Shown here piece by piece: positions 42,433-52,262 of a DNA stretch of 64,000 nucleotides. The position numbers were made by a program, and so were the translations under genes. This stretch comes from Clostridia bacterium (GTDB lineage: Bacteria > Bacillota > Clostridia > Oscillospirales > CAG-272), in NCBI GenBank assembly GCA_017461945.1, contig JAFTSB010000023.1:30626-94625 (forward strand). Direction: 5' to 3'. Position 1 is the stretch's first letter, and the number at the start of each line of letters is the position of its first letter. The notes beneath the pieces are model-generated. The model saw only the letters and a program-made list of their open reading frames with translations. It made no database searches and was not told where the DNA came from.

Positions 42433-44367
42433 ATGATGGGGCCTCCCCCCGGTGGGCAATATCAATACGAAAAGATCAAGCCCCCCAAATCCCCCAAGGA
42501 TCTGCTTCGCTATTTAAAGGAGCTGCTTGGCGGCTTTTTCGGGCGATTGCTTTATATTTTCTCACTGGTATGGGAAAGTGGACCGCTGTTCCTCTTTCTG
42601 ATGTCCTTTGTGGCTCTTTTCAACGGATTGATGCCCTTGGTAGGCGCTTTGCTATCGCAAAACATTCTCAATGAGCTGCAGGATGTGATCACGGCACGCT
42701 CCGGCGGTAAAACCTATGACCTTGCGGCCTTTATGGGGTCCATGGTCCTGATCCTGCTGATCTGGTTTTTTGCATATAAGATCTTGAACAAGGTCGTGCA
42801 CCGTCTTTCCCACGCCGTCAACCGCATTGCGGGCGAGCGCGTGGTGCGCCACGTGCGCATACGCATTATGAAAAAGGCGCAGGGACTGGATCTGGCCTCC
42901 TTTGATCTGCCCGCTTTTTATGAAAAGCTGGAAAACGCCAACCGCGAGGCCGGAAATCGCCCCATCAATATTCTGAACTCCACCTTTGAGGTCATCAGTG
43001 CCCTGATATCGCTGGTGGGCTACATCGTTATTTTGGCCCGTCCGCTCCCCTTGGCCACCGTTATTATTATTTTGATGGCCATCCCTTCTACCGTTGTCAA
43101 TTTTGTTTATCGCAAACGCACCTTTTCTTATATGCGTCTGCGCTCCTCTGACCGTAGGCAAATGAATTATTTTGCCGGCTTGGCCGTCAACAAGGATCTG
43201 GCCAAGGAGATTCGCATCTTCGGCCTTGGCGACGAATTTACCGATCGCTATGACACGGTCTTCCGCCGCTATTATAAGGGGCTGAAGGGGTTGATCATCA
43301 AGGAAAACATCTGGCAGGTGGTCTTTGCCGTATTGTCTGCCGTGGTCAATTGCTTTTTCTTTGCCTACATTGCCTATGGCGTATTTTTGGGGCAATACCG
43401 TATTGGCGACTATTCGCTTTATACCGGTGCACTGACCTCCATTGCCACCGGCGTTTCTACCCTAATCACCACCTCGGCCACCATTTATGAGGGTACGCTG
43501 TTTATTGACAATCTGCTGTCGTTTTTGAAAGAAAAACCCACCATCGTACCGCGCATTTCGCAACCAAAGACCCCAAAGCGGGGTTGCGCGCACACCCTGG
43601 AGCTGCGCCACGTTTCTTTTGCCTATCCAGGTACGGATCGCCCGGTTCTTTCCGACATCAATCTGACTCTGCGCCCCGGCGAAACGGCGGCTCTGGTAGG
43701 CCTGAACGGTGCCGGTAAGACCACGTTGATCAAGCTGATCACAAGGCTCTATGACCCCACCGAGGGCGAGATCCTGCTGGACGGTAAGGATCTGCGCGAT
43801 TATGACGTAAAGGAGCTCTATCACTTATTTGGTTTGATCTTTCAGGATTTTGGGAAATACGCGGTTAGTCTGGCAGACAACATTCGCTTTGGCGATCTTG
43901 CAAAGCCTGCCGACCCTGCCGCCGTGGAAGCCGCCGCTCGGCAATCGGGTGCCGACCACGTGGCGGAATCGCTCCCCCACGGCTACGACACCCAACTGAT
44001 GCGCATTTTTGACCGGGAAGGCATTGAGCTATCGGGCGGTCAATGGCAAAAGGTCTCCATCGCCCGAGCCTTTTACAGTGATGCTGATATTTTGATATTG
44101 GATGAGCCCACCGCTTCCCTTGACCCCTTGGCCGAACAAGAGGTGTTCCGTCAATTCGACCACCTGCGAGGCGACAAAACCACTATATTTGTTTCACACC
44201 GCCTTTCCTCTGCCACCGTGGCCAGCAAAATTATTGTGTTGGAAAACGGACGGCTGATCGAAGAGGGTACTCATCGCGAGCTGATGGAGAAAAACGGAAA
44301 ATATGCACTGTTGTTCCGCACGCAAGCAGAACGCTATCTGGAAAAAGAACAGAGAGGTACAACATAA
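42433..44367 (+). CDS. ABC exporter, fused permease and ATPase
   Basis: A 644-residue half-transporter: six membrane helices (about residues 45-340) followed by an ATPase with Walker A GLNGAGKTT, Q-loop FQDFGKYA, signature LSGGQWQKVSIAR, Walker B ILILDEPTASLDP and the H-loop FVSHRL. The family exports lipids, peptides or drugs; one gene implies a homodimer. A Pro/Gly-rich N-terminal tail (MMGPPPGGQYQY) precedes the helices. GGAGG is upstream. Confidence 0.93.
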   Translation: MMGPPPGGQYQYEKIKPPKSPKDLLRYLKELLGGFFGRLLYIFSLVWESGPLFLFLMSFVALFNGLMPLVGALLSQNILNELQDVITARSGGKTYDLAAFMGSMVLILLIWFFAYKILNKVVHRLSHAVNRIAGERVVRHVRIRIMKKAQGLDLASFDLPAFYEKLENANREAGNRPINILNSTFEVISALISLVGYIVILARPLPLATVIIILMAIPSTVVNFVYRKRTFSYMRLRSSDRRQMNYFAGLAVNKDLAKEIRIFGLGDEFTDRYDTVFRRYYKGLKGLIIKENIWQVVFAVLSAVVNCFFFAYIAYGVFLGQYRIGDYSLYTGALTSIATGVSTLITTSATIYEGTLFIDNLLSFLKEKPTIVPRISQPKTPKRGCAHTLELRHVSFAYPGTDRPVLSDINLTLRPGETAALVGLNGAGKTTLIKLITRLYDPTEGEILLDGKDLRDYDVKELYHLFGLIFQDFGKYAVSLADNIRFGDLAKPADPAAVEAAARQSGADHVAESLPHGYDTQLMRIFDREGIELSGGQWQKVSIARAFYSDADILILDEPTASLDPLAEQEVFRQFDHLRGDKTTIFVSHRLSSATVASKIIVLENGRLIEEGTHRELMEKNGKYALLFRTQAERYLEKEQRGTT

Positions 44368-44368
44368 C

Positions 44369-45379
44369 ATGAAATACGATCTGATTCCTGCCGCAGGCCA
44401 CTTTTACAAGGTCAATATGCATTGCCACACCAACATTTCGGACGGAAAGCAATCCCCCGAGGAAGTCAAGGAATGGTACAAGGCACACGGCTACAGTGCC
44501 GTTTGCTATACCGATCACGAGGTGCTGATCGGCCACGAGGATCTGTGTGACGACACCTTTATTGCCCTGCACGGCTATGAAGTCGCCATCAAACAGGATC
44601 TTTCCCACCCCACGGCCACCTTTATGCCGGTCTATCACTTCAATTTTGTAGCCGAGGATCAAAAAAATCGGATACCGCCTCGCTATTTTGTGAACAATCC
44701 CTCCATGCCCGGTGACAGCCGTCGCTGGGCCCAGGAGCACGGCACCTATGACCCCAACGACACCATTGAGACCACCAAATACGACAAGGAATGGATCAAC
44801 GATTATCTGAAGGGAGTCAGCGAAAAGGGCTTTTTGGTGACCTACAATCACCCCCAATGGTCCTTGCAAAATTGGTCCGATTATGTCGGTCTGGAGCATC
44901 TGCACGCGGTGGAGATCATCAACGGCGGCTGCCGTTTTCTCAATGACAACACCTCCCTGCCCTATGAACAGATGCTGCGCAGCGGTATGCGTGTGGTAGC
45001 CAACGGCGGCGACGATAATCACAACACCGGTGGCTGCGGCCACGGCTGGACCATGATCAAGGCGCCGGAGCTCAGCTATCAGGCACTGATCGAGGCCTAT
45101 AAAAAGGGGGACTGCTATGCCTCCGAGGGGCCGGAAATCCTGGAACTGTATATAGAGGACGGCCAGATCGTCATCAAAGCCTCACCTGCCGTGTCGATCT
45201 GCCTGTTTTCGGAAGGTCGCTGCTGCTATGTAAAGGCGGACGAAAAGAATCTTGTAACCGAGGCTCGCTTTGCCTACAATCCTCAAAGCTTTGGCAGCTT
45301 TTTCCGCATTGAGGTAAGGGATGCCACCGGAAGAAAGGCCTTTTCCAGTCCCTATTACACCGCTGATATTTCGTTATAA
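44369..45379 (+). CDS. PHP-domain phosphoesterase-like protein
   Basis: A 336-residue protein with an N-terminal PHP metal site: MHCHTNISDG (HxHxxxSDG), YTDHEVLIG, a middle YNHPQWS and a late GGDDNHN. A trailing beta-rich segment follows the barrel. PHP proteins hydrolyse phosphate esters, including histidinol phosphate and nucleotides; the substrate is not known here. The ATG at 44369 lies 1 bp after the ABC stop, with AGAGAGG inside that gene. Confidence 0.87.
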   Translation: MKYDLIPAAGHFYKVNMHCHTNISDGKQSPEEVKEWYKAHGYSAVCYTDHEVLIGHEDLCDDTFIALHGYEVAIKQDLSHPTATFMPVYHFNFVAEDQKNRIPPRYFVNNPSMPGDSRRWAQEHGTYDPNDTIETTKYDKEWINDYLKGVSEKGFLVTYNHPQWSLQNWSDYVGLEHLHAVEIINGGCRFLNDNTSLPYEQMLRSGMRVVANGGDDNHNTGGCGHGWTMIKAPELSYQALIEAYKKGDCYASEGPEILELYIEDGQIVIKASPAVSICLFSEGRCCYVKADEKNLVTEARFAYNPQSFGSFFRIEVRDATGRKAFSSPYYTADISL

Positions 45380-45425
45380 GCGGCCACGTTTACAGGGTAA
45401 AAAGCAAAAAACACAGCGTTTCCCC

Positions 45426-45454
45426 TTGACAGGTCGCGCGCAAATACATATAAT
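45426..45454 (+). promoter_or_regulatory. Sigma-A promoter of the aspartate kinase gene
   Basis: TTGACA, 17 bp, TATAAT. Confidence 0.88.
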
Positions 45455-45515
45455 AATAATATATTCTTTTGAGTTGCTTTTTATGAAGCAGCAATCCCGA
45501 TAAGGAGAACCTCAT

Positions 45516-46841
45516 ATGCTAACCAAGGTCGTTAAGTTCGGCGGCAGCTCCCTTGCAGATGCGGAGCAGTTCAAAAAGGTCGCCGAGATCATCAAGTCCG
45601 ATCCCTCTCGCCGTTACGTGGTAGCCTCTGCCCCCGGCAAGCGCTTTAAGGATGACATCAAGGTCACCGATATGCTGTATCATTGCTATGAAATGATCAA
45701 AGCCCACGAGCCGGCTGACGCCATTGATGCCTACTATGACAACATCCGCAACCGTTACAACGGCATCATTGCCGATCTGGGGATGAATTTTGACATTTCG
45801 GGCGAGCTGACTTATGTCAAAAACGCCATGTCGCACTCCTCCGGCCGCGACTATGCCGCTTCTCGCGGTGAATATCTGAACAGCCTGATCCTTGCCAAAT
45901 ATCTGGGCTTTGCCTTTATTGATGCCGAGAATGTGATCTTCTTCCGCGAAAACGGCACCTTTGACGAGGATCGCACCAACGCTGTGCTTTGCGAGGAGCT
46001 GAAAAAGCACGAGTACGCCGTGATCCCCGGCTTTTATGGCTCGATGCCCAATGGCACCATCAAGACCTTTTCTCGCGGCGGATCGGATATCACGGGCTCG
46101 ATCGTGGCACGCGCTGCCGAGGCCGATCTGTACGAAAACTGGACAGACGTCTCCGGCTTTTTGATGGCAGACCCCCGCGTGGTCAGCAATCCCCCCACCA
46201 TTGAAACCATCACCTATCGCGAGCTTCGTGAGCTTTCTTATATGGGCGCTACCGTGCTGCACGATGAGGCGATCTTCCCCGTGCGATATGCCAACATTCC
46301 CATCAACATCCGTAACACCAATGCCCCTGCCGATGCAGGCACTATGATCGTTTCCAATGCCACAGGCTACGATGCCAAGCGCATCATCACCGGCGTGGCA
46401 GGCAAAAAAGGCTTTTCGGTTATCCATATCGAAAAAGATATGATGAACGCCGAGGTAGGCTTTGGCCGCCGTGTATTGGAAATTCTGGAGGATTACGAGA
46501 TCTCCTTTGAGCATCTCCCCTCTGGCATTGACACCATGAGTATCGTTGTGGCCACTCAGGCTTTGGAGGGCCGCCGTGAGCGCATCATCAATTCCATCAG
46601 CCGTCTGGTACGTGCCGATCACGTGGAAATTTTGGACGGCCTTTGCGTCATCGCCGTGGTAGGTCGTGGTATGGTCAAGGCAAAGGGTACCGCCGCCCGC
46701 GTGTTTAATGCCGTTTCTGCTGCCGGTGTCAATATTCGTATGATCGATCAGGGCTCCAGCGAGCTGAACATCATTCTGGGTGTAGACGAGGACGCTTATG
46801 AAAGCACTCTTGCCGCCATTTTCAATGAATTTGTAAAATAA
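45516..46841 (+). CDS. lysC: Aspartate kinase
   Basis: A 441-residue monofunctional aspartokinase, first step to lysine, threonine and methionine. KFGGSSLAD at the N-terminus is the ATP/aspartate signature, SRGGSDITGSIVARAAEADLYENWTDV contains catalytic residues (as FSRGGSDITGS), and two ACT domains follow residue about 300 (VIHIEKDMMN and VVGRGM). No lysine riboswitch is seen in the 60-bp leader. AAGGAG precedes the ATG; a HIT gene follows by 11 bp. Confidence 0.95.
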   Translation: MLTKVVKFGGSSLADAEQFKKVAEIIKSDPSRRYVVASAPGKRFKDDIKVTDMLYHCYEMIKAHEPADAIDAYYDNIRNRYNGIIADLGMNFDISGELTYVKNAMSHSSGRDYAASRGEYLNSLILAKYLGFAFIDAENVIFFRENGTFDEDRTNAVLCEELKKHEYAVIPGFYGSMPNGTIKTFSRGGSDITGSIVARAAEADLYENWTDVSGFLMADPRVVSNPPTIETITYRELRELSYMGATVLHDEAIFPVRYANIPINIRNTNAPADAGTMIVSNATGYDAKRIITGVAGKKGFSVIHIEKDMMNAEVGFGRRVLEILEDYEISFEHLPSGIDTMSIVVATQALEGRRERIINSISRLVRADHVEILDGLCVIAVVGRGMVKAKGTAARVFNAVSAAGVNIRMIDQGSSELNIILGVDEDAYESTLAAIFNEFVK

Positions 46842-46852
46842 GGAGATCAAAA

Positions 46853-47191
46853 ATGGATTGCCTTTTCTGTAAAATCCTGGCAGGAGAGATCCCCTCTGCC
46901 AAGGTCTATGAAAATCAGTGGGTCTACGCCTTTCGCGACATCAATCCCCAAGCACCCGTGCACGTGCTGGTGATACCCAAGACCCATATTGCCTCCGCCG
47001 ACGGCATCAACGCCGAGAACAGCGCCGCGGTGGCACACATTTTTGAGGCCATCCCCGAGATTGCCAAGGTAGAAGGTCTGGTCAACGGTTACCGTGTGAT
47101 CACCAACTGCGGCGAGGATGGTTGCCAGTCTGTCAAGCATCTGCACTTCCACGTGCTTGGCGGCAAAAAGCTGCCCGAGAAAATGGGCTGA
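46853..47191 (+). CDS. HIT-family (HinT-like) nucleotide hydrolase
   Basis: A 112-residue histidine-triad protein with CLFCKILAGEIPSAKVYE at the N-terminus and the catalytic triad motif in KHLHFHVLGG. HinT-type enzymes hydrolyse purine nucleoside phosphoramidates. AAGGAG is upstream. Length is typical. Confidence 0.95.
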   Translation: MDCLFCKILAGEIPSAKVYENQWVYAFRDINPQAPVHVLVIPKTHIASADGINAENSAAVAHIFEAIPEIAKVEGLVNGYRVITNCGEDGCQSVKHLHFHVLGGKKLPEKMG

Positions 47192-47202
47192 GCCAAAATA
47201 CC

Positions 47203-47238
47203 AAAGGGGTGCCGCTTTGCTTGACGGTACCCCTTTTT
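47203..47238 (+). terminator. Intrinsic terminator after the HIT gene
   Basis: AAAGGGGT and ACCCCTTT with a mispaired, extended loop region, then TT. The ribosome site of the next gene lies directly after it. Confidence 0.65.
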
Positions 47239-47254
47239 GCAGGAGAAAAAAGAA

Positions 47255-48319
47255 ATGAAAACAGATCTGTTTGGCAGATTGGCAAAGGAAAAACGCGCCA
47301 TTCTGCTTTATGGCATGGGCAACGGTGCGGACAAGATCGTGGCCGAATTGTCACAAAAAAGCATACCCGTTGCTGACTTTTTTGCCAGTGACGGCTTTGT
47401 GCGCGGCCAGAGCTTTCACGGCAAGCGCGTGCTTTCCTTCTCCGAGGTGAGGGAGCGCTATGCTCCCGACGAGGCCGTTGTACTGCTCGCCTTTGGATCA
47501 GCACGGTCCGAGGTGTTAGCCGCCATTCAAAACGTGGCATCGGTCTATGAGCTGCTGGTGCCCGATATGCCGGTCTGCGGCGGACCTCTGTTTGATCTTT
47601 CGTTTCATGAGACGCACAAGAGCGAGATCGCCGCGGCGCGCACGCTGCTTGCGGACGAGCCCTCGAAGCTGTTGTATGATCGCATTATCGAATTTCGTCT
47701 CACGGGCTGTCTCGACACATTGCTTGGTGCAATCAGTCAAAAGAGCGCTTGGGAACTGCTGCAGGATTCCCGTCTTTCTGTGACGCGCATTGCCGATTTC
47801 GGCGCTTACACGGGCGACAGCGCACGCGAGGCGTTGGAGCGCTTTCCCCTTTCCTTTATTCTTGCCGCCGAGCCCGACCGCCGCAACTTCCGCAAGCTGT
47901 CGGAATGGAGTCAAGGGGTTGAGGGCGTGACGATTGAGTGCCATCCGGTGGCTGTTTGCAACAGCAAGGGGGAGGCCTGCTTTGACGACTCTGGCAATCG
48001 CAATGCTGGGCTTTGCACGGGGCGTGCCCGTGCCACGGTAGCCACCGACACCCCCGACGGTCTGCTGGCCGGTCGCCCGGTGGACTATATCAAATATGAC
48101 ATTGAAGGCGCCGAGGCTGCGGCGCTGCAAGGTACGGCGCAAGCCATTTGTGCGCATCATCCCGCCCTACGTATTGCACTATACCATAAGGCAGAAGATC
48201 TGTTTGCGTTGCCCTTGCTTTTGCAAAGCATTTGCCCGGAGTACGACCTGTATCTGACTCGCGAACGAAGTGTACCTGCATGGGATATTGATCTTGTCGC
48301 GATCCCCAAATCGCGCTGA
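47255..48319 (+). CDS. FkbM-family SAM methyltransferase
   Basis: A 354-residue protein. The N-terminal 150 residues form a Rossmann-like region with LLYGMGNGADKI, then a class I methyltransferase with the SAM motif IADFGAYTGDSARE and the FkbM signature DYIKYDIEGAE. FkbM enzymes O-methylate sugars or polyketides; a surface polysaccharide role is possible but no glycan cluster is nearby. The ATG at 47255 has AGGAG upstream; a TTG 6 codons earlier is unlikely. Confidence 0.85.
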   Translation: MKTDLFGRLAKEKRAILLYGMGNGADKIVAELSQKSIPVADFFASDGFVRGQSFHGKRVLSFSEVRERYAPDEAVVLLAFGSARSEVLAAIQNVASVYELLVPDMPVCGGPLFDLSFHETHKSEIAAARTLLADEPSKLLYDRIIEFRLTGCLDTLLGAISQKSAWELLQDSRLSVTRIADFGAYTGDSAREALERFPLSFILAAEPDRRNFRKLSEWSQGVEGVTIECHPVAVCNSKGEACFDDSGNRNAGLCTGRARATVATDTPDGLLAGRPVDYIKYDIEGAEAAALQGTAQAICAHHPALRIALYHKAEDLFALPLLLQSICPEYDLYLTRERSVPAWDIDLVAIPKSR

Positions 48320-48374
48320 AGCACACGAGTTCTTTAAAATATCGGATTTTGCCACCTATTCTGCACTTTTCTCA

Positions 48375-48403
48375 TTGCTTTCTCTCCTCAAAAAGGTTAC
48401 AAT
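48375..48403 (+). promoter_or_regulatory. Possible sigma-A promoter of the GH127 gene
   Basis: TTGCTT, 17 bp, TACAAT. Confidence 0.5.
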
Positions 48404-48436
48404 GAAATAAAATAGAAGCAAAGGAGCAGCTTTGAT

Positions 48437-50296
48437 ATGACAACAATAAAGCCCTTGGCACTCACCCCCTTTACCACAACAGAGCTGAAACCCCACGGCT
48501 GGATGCGCCGCCAGCTGGAAATTCAAGCAGCAGGTCTTGCAGGCAATCTGGACAAGATCTGGCCCGATGTGGCAGATAGCAGCTGGATCGGTGGCGCACA
48601 TGAGGCCTGGGAGCGCGTTCCCTATTGGTTGGATGGCTTTATTCCCCTTGCCTTTTTGCTGGAGGATGAGAATCTGATTGCCCGTGCCCGAAAATATATC
48701 AATGCCATTCTGGAGCGTCAACAGCCCGACGGATGGCTGTGCCCCTGTGACGAAAAAAAGCGAGCGCGTTATGACACCTGGGCCTTAGAACTGATCTCCA
48801 AGGTGCTGGTGCTATGGTACGACTGCACCGAGGATGCACGCATCCCTGATGTGCTGTATCGTGCCATGAAAAATTTTGACCATCACACCGATCGCCACCT
48901 GGTCTTGGATTGGGGCTCGGCCCGTTGGTTTGAGATCCTGTTTGCCCTGTACCGTTTGTATGAGTGGTATCCTGAGGAGTGGATCATCGGCCTTTGTGAC
49001 AAGATGGCCACTGCCGGCACCGATTGGCGCAACGTATTTGAATATTGGCAATATCAAAAGCCGCGCTTCGGCGGCCCGACCTGGGGGCTTTTGCACCACG
49101 TGGTCAATCAGGCCATGATGCTGAAGAGCCGTGCCCTTTACAGTCGCCGCACGGGCGAGGATCCCGAGACCTTTGTCAACAAGGCGTTGGAAATGCTGGA
49201 GCAATACCACGGCCAGCCCTATGGTATTTTCTCGGGCGACGAATGCCTGGCCGGTACCTCTCCCATTCAAGGCACCGAGCTGTGCGCCGTGGTAGAGGCC
49301 ATGTTCTCTTATGAAACGCTGCTTTCCATTACCGGCAACACCCATTGGGCAGACCGTGCCGAGTTCCTTGGCTTTAACGCCCTGCCCGCCACCTGCTCGC
49401 CCGATATGTGGACCCACCAATATCTGCAGCTGGCCAATCAAAAGGCCTGCACCATTATGCCCCGTGAGAAGGTACAGTACACCACCAACAATGGCGAGGC
49501 GCATCTCTATGGCCTGGAGCCCCACTTTGGTTGCTGCACCGCTAACATGGGACAGGGCTTTCCCAAGCTGGCACTTTCTGCCTTTATGAGAACCGAAAAG
49601 GGCGTGGCCTCCACCGTGCTGGTTCCCTCGGTATTGAACACCGATGTGAATGGTACCAACGTGCAGATCACCTTGGACACACAGTACCCCTTCCGCCAGA
49701 CTCTGACCTATACCGTTGCAGCCGCTTCCCCCGTGGAATTCACCCTTTCGATCCGCATTCCCGGCTTTGCAAAAAACGCCACGGTTGACGGAAAAACCGC
49801 ACCCGTAGGCCAGTTTTTTAACATTTGTCGCACGTGGAGTGAAATCACAACCGTTGTGGTAGAGCTGGACTTTACCGTGGAAATGTGCAAGGGGTACGAT
49901 GAGATGTACAGTGTGCGCCGCGGCCCGCTGCTTTACGCCTTGCCCATTGGCGACGAATGGCACCCCCTGGAGTATGAAAAACATGGCGTGATGCGCAAAT
50001 TCCCCTACTGCGATTATGAGATCCTGCCCACCACGCCTTTTGCCTTTGGATTTACCGACAGTCAATTTGATTACGTGGAGTGCGAGGGCGAGGGAGATTT
50101 CCTATTTGCGCCCAAGGGCGCCATGACCGCCCTGGAAACCGAACTTGCCCCCATTGACTGGGGAGAGGTGGACGGGCATTGTTTGGCATCGCCCCGCTCG
50201 CGCCGCGCCATCGGGGCGCCTCAGCGACTCCGTTTGATCCCTTATGGCTGCACCAATTTGCGCATGACGGTCCTGCCCCGTGTCGAAAAAGATTAA
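48437..50296 (+). CDS. GH127-type beta-L-arabinofuranosidase family protein
   Basis: A 619-residue DUF1680/GH127-type protein with an (alpha/alpha)6 barrel and a C-terminal beta domain. The expected metal-thiolate nucleophile lies in HFGCCTANMG (Cys-366/367) and the acid/base candidate Glu-281 in QGTELCAVVE. Known members cleave beta-L-arabinofuranosyl linkages from plant extensins and arabinans. No signal peptide, so it acts inside the cell. AAAGGAG is upstream. It complements the GH51 enzyme near 21 kb. Confidence 0.88.
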   Translation: MTTIKPLALTPFTTTELKPHGWMRRQLEIQAAGLAGNLDKIWPDVADSSWIGGAHEAWERVPYWLDGFIPLAFLLEDENLIARARKYINAILERQQPDGWLCPCDEKKRARYDTWALELISKVLVLWYDCTEDARIPDVLYRAMKNFDHHTDRHLVLDWGSARWFEILFALYRLYEWYPEEWIIGLCDKMATAGTDWRNVFEYWQYQKPRFGGPTWGLLHHVVNQAMMLKSRALYSRRTGEDPETFVNKALEMLEQYHGQPYGIFSGDECLAGTSPIQGTELCAVVEAMFSYETLLSITGNTHWADRAEFLGFNALPATCSPDMWTHQYLQLANQKACTIMPREKVQYTTNNGEAHLYGLEPHFGCCTANMGQGFPKLALSAFMRTEKGVASTVLVPSVLNTDVNGTNVQITLDTQYPFRQTLTYTVAAASPVEFTLSIRIPGFAKNATVDGKTAPVGQFFNICRTWSEITTVVVELDFTVEMCKGYDEMYSVRRGPLLYALPIGDEWHPLEYEKHGVMRKFPYCDYEILPTTPFAFGFTDSQFDYVECEGEGDFLFAPKGAMTALETELAPIDWGEVDGHCLASPRSRRAIGAPQRLRLIPYGCTNLRMTVLPRVEKD

Positions 50297-50433
50297 AAAT
50301 ACTTTATTCCCAAAAATAATTTCAAATAGCGTTGAATTATTCATAGTTTAGCCATAATTATATAGTATGATTTATCTGTATATTGTAAAAAATCGTCAAA
50401 ACATTATCTATATATAGATATGGGAAAGGCATC

Positions 50434-51498
50434 ATGAATCATTCAACCAACAAAATCGCCCTGTTTTTAAAGGGTATGCTGATGGGCTTTTGCGGCTTGG
50501 CGATCCCCGGGCTCAGCTCCAGCACCATTGCGATCATATTTCTTGTCTATTATGACATGATCTATGCCATCAGCCATATATTCAGCAAGCCCAAGCAGAG
50601 CATTCTGTTTTTGATTACGCTGATATCGGGCTATGGCGCCGGCGCCCTTGTAGGTGCCGTGGCGGTCAACACCGTGTATATCAACTTCCCCGTCCCCATG
50701 GTGGCGGCGGTGCTGGGCTTTTTGATCGGTACCATTCCGCGTATGACGGTGGAGACCCGCAAGGACTTTAAAAAGCCCGTGAATATCGTGGTCATGATCC
50801 TGGTGGCGGGCATCTTCTTGCTGTATACCTTCCTGGTCTCCAGCAAGCAGGAGCTGGTCTTTGTGGCTAATCAGATCGAGTTCCCCAAGGATTATATTCT
50901 GATGGCCGTAGTAGGTATTGTCACCTCCACCACCTTGGTTGTCCCTGGTGTGGATTTTGCCGTAACGCTGATGGCAATGGGCTACTATTACGCTATCATC
51001 GACCTGATGGGCAATATCGGCGCCCTGATCCAATATCCTTCCCGTCTGTTCTTATTCCTGGCCTATGTGATCGGCTATGGCATTGGTTCCTTCTTGCTTT
51101 CCAAGGGCTTGCGCTATTTGAGCAAGCGTTATCCCCGTCAGATCCATTGTGTCAATTACGCAATGGTCTGTGTCGCCCCCCTGATTGTTCTGAAAAAGTG
51201 TGTGGTGGACAACAGCAATTTCTGGGTGCACTTCACCGGCCCCCAGATGGTTTGGGCCATCGTGCTGTTTGCCGTTGGTTTCTTCGCCTACACATGGGTA
51301 CCCATTGTACTGCGATATGTTGGGTTGCTCCCTAAGGACATGGAGGAGGAAGCCGTTAAACGTGCCGAGGCCGCCAAGGCCGGTCAGCCGAATCCCGGCG
51401 AGGTAACGGGAAAAGCTCCCAATGCCGAAGCGACGACCGAGGGCACCGAAGCTGCTATCGAGCAAGCCCCCACAGGGACTGGGACCGCACGAAAATAA
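50434..51498 (+). CDS. DUF368/PopT-family membrane protein, probable undecaprenyl-phosphate translocase
   Basis: A 354-residue membrane protein with about eight to ten helices. The DUF368 start GMLMGFCGLAIPGLSSSTIAI and its internal repeat VVPGVDFAVTLMAMGYY are clear. DUF368 (PopT) proteins flip the C55-P lipid carrier back across the membrane for wall synthesis. A polar 45-residue Ala/Glu/Pro-rich tail ends the protein. The ribosome site is modest (GGGAAAGG). An AT-rich 137-bp leader precedes it, with a weak promoter-like TTGAAT/TAATTA at 50332-50360. Confidence 0.9.
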   Translation: MNHSTNKIALFLKGMLMGFCGLAIPGLSSSTIAIIFLVYYDMIYAISHIFSKPKQSILFLITLISGYGAGALVGAVAVNTVYINFPVPMVAAVLGFLIGTIPRMTVETRKDFKKPVNIVVMILVAGIFLLYTFLVSSKQELVFVANQIEFPKDYILMAVVGIVTSTTLVVPGVDFAVTLMAMGYYYAIIDLMGNIGALIQYPSRLFLFLAYVIGYGIGSFLLSKGLRYLSKRYPRQIHCVNYAMVCVAPLIVLKKCVVDNSNFWVHFTGPQMVWAIVLFAVGFFAYTWVPIVLRYVGLLPKDMEEEAVKRAEAAKAGQPNPGEVTGKAPNAEATTEGTEAAIEQAPTGTGTARK

Positions 51499-51500
51499 CA

Positions 51501-51543
51501 AAAAAACAACCGCCCTGCACCGTAGTGCAGGGCGGTTGTTTTT
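51501..51543. terminator. Bidirectional intrinsic terminator
   Basis: A stem of about 19 bp (core CAACCGCCCTGCAC/GTGCAGGGCGGTTG) with a CGTA loop and A/T tails, between converging genes. Confidence 0.93.
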
Positions 51544-51549
51544 AACGTT

Positions 51550-52248
51550 TTACAGTTCCTCAACAGAAACTACGCCCTCGATACCGGCGAGCGCGGTCAT
51601 CAGCTTGTCATGGGTCATTTTACGCGGCAGCTCCAACGAAAAGATCGCACAGGGGTTTTGTGTGGCTGCACCGGATTTGGTGATCTGCAAATCGGTGACG
51701 CTGACATTGCGGGTGCGCATATAATCGGTCATCGTAGCTAACACATCGTTATCGCGGTATTCAATATACAAATTGATGCCGCGCGCGGTGGACATAATGA
51801 AATACTCAAAACGAGAGAGCAGCAGCTCTGCCACCAGGATCATCAAGGTGGCGATCAAGGCCGCCTCGAAATATCCGGCACCCACAGCCAGACCCACGAT
51901 TGCAGAAGCCCAAAGGCCCGCGGCAGTGGTCAGGCCCTTGACCTGACGGCGTTTGGTGACGATGATGGTACCTGCGCCGATAAAGCCGATACCGGCAATG
52001 ACCTGTGCGCCAAGACGGGCAAGATCGGTAAAGAGCCCCAGTTCCAAATAGATGTACTGGCTGGTCAGCATGGTGAGCGAAGCACCAAGACAGATCAGAA
52101 TATGGGTGCGAAAGCCCGCAGGGCGACGCTTGTATTCACGCTCGATGCCAATGATGCCACCGCAAATTACGGCCAGTACCATGCGTACGATAGCGCCCCA
52201 AATATGAAACCCTTCGGTAAAGCGGAGATAATTCAAAAGTTCCTGCAT
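51550..52248 (-). CDS. MgtC/SapB-family membrane protein (second of two)
   Basis: A 232-residue MgtC protein: four or five membrane helices with GGIIGIEREYKRRPAGFRTH and IAGIGFIGAGTII, then a C-terminal ACT-like domain of about 80 residues. MgtC proteins affect Mg2+ limitation and ATP-synthase or K+ homeostasis. The ATG at 52248 follows GGGGGTGA. It begins 14 bp after its paralogue. Confidence 0.92.
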   Translation of the reverse strand: MQELLNYLRFTEGFHIWGAIVRMVLAVICGGIIGIEREYKRRPAGFRTHILICLGASLTMLTSQYIYLELGLFTDLARLGAQVIAGIGFIGAGTIIVTKRRQVKGLTTAAGLWASAIVGLAVGAGYFEAALIATLMILVAELLLSRFEYFIMSTARGINLYIEYRDNDVLATMTDYMRTRNVSVTDLQITKSGAATQNPCAIFSLELPRKMTHDKLMTALAGIEGVVSVEEL

Positions 52249-52262
52249 CACAAGTCACCCCC

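Noticed and set aside
45455-45515. Lysine riboswitch before the aspartate kinase gene
   Set aside because: Only about 60 bp separate the promoter from the start codon, too short for the aptamer, and no aptamer landmarks are present.
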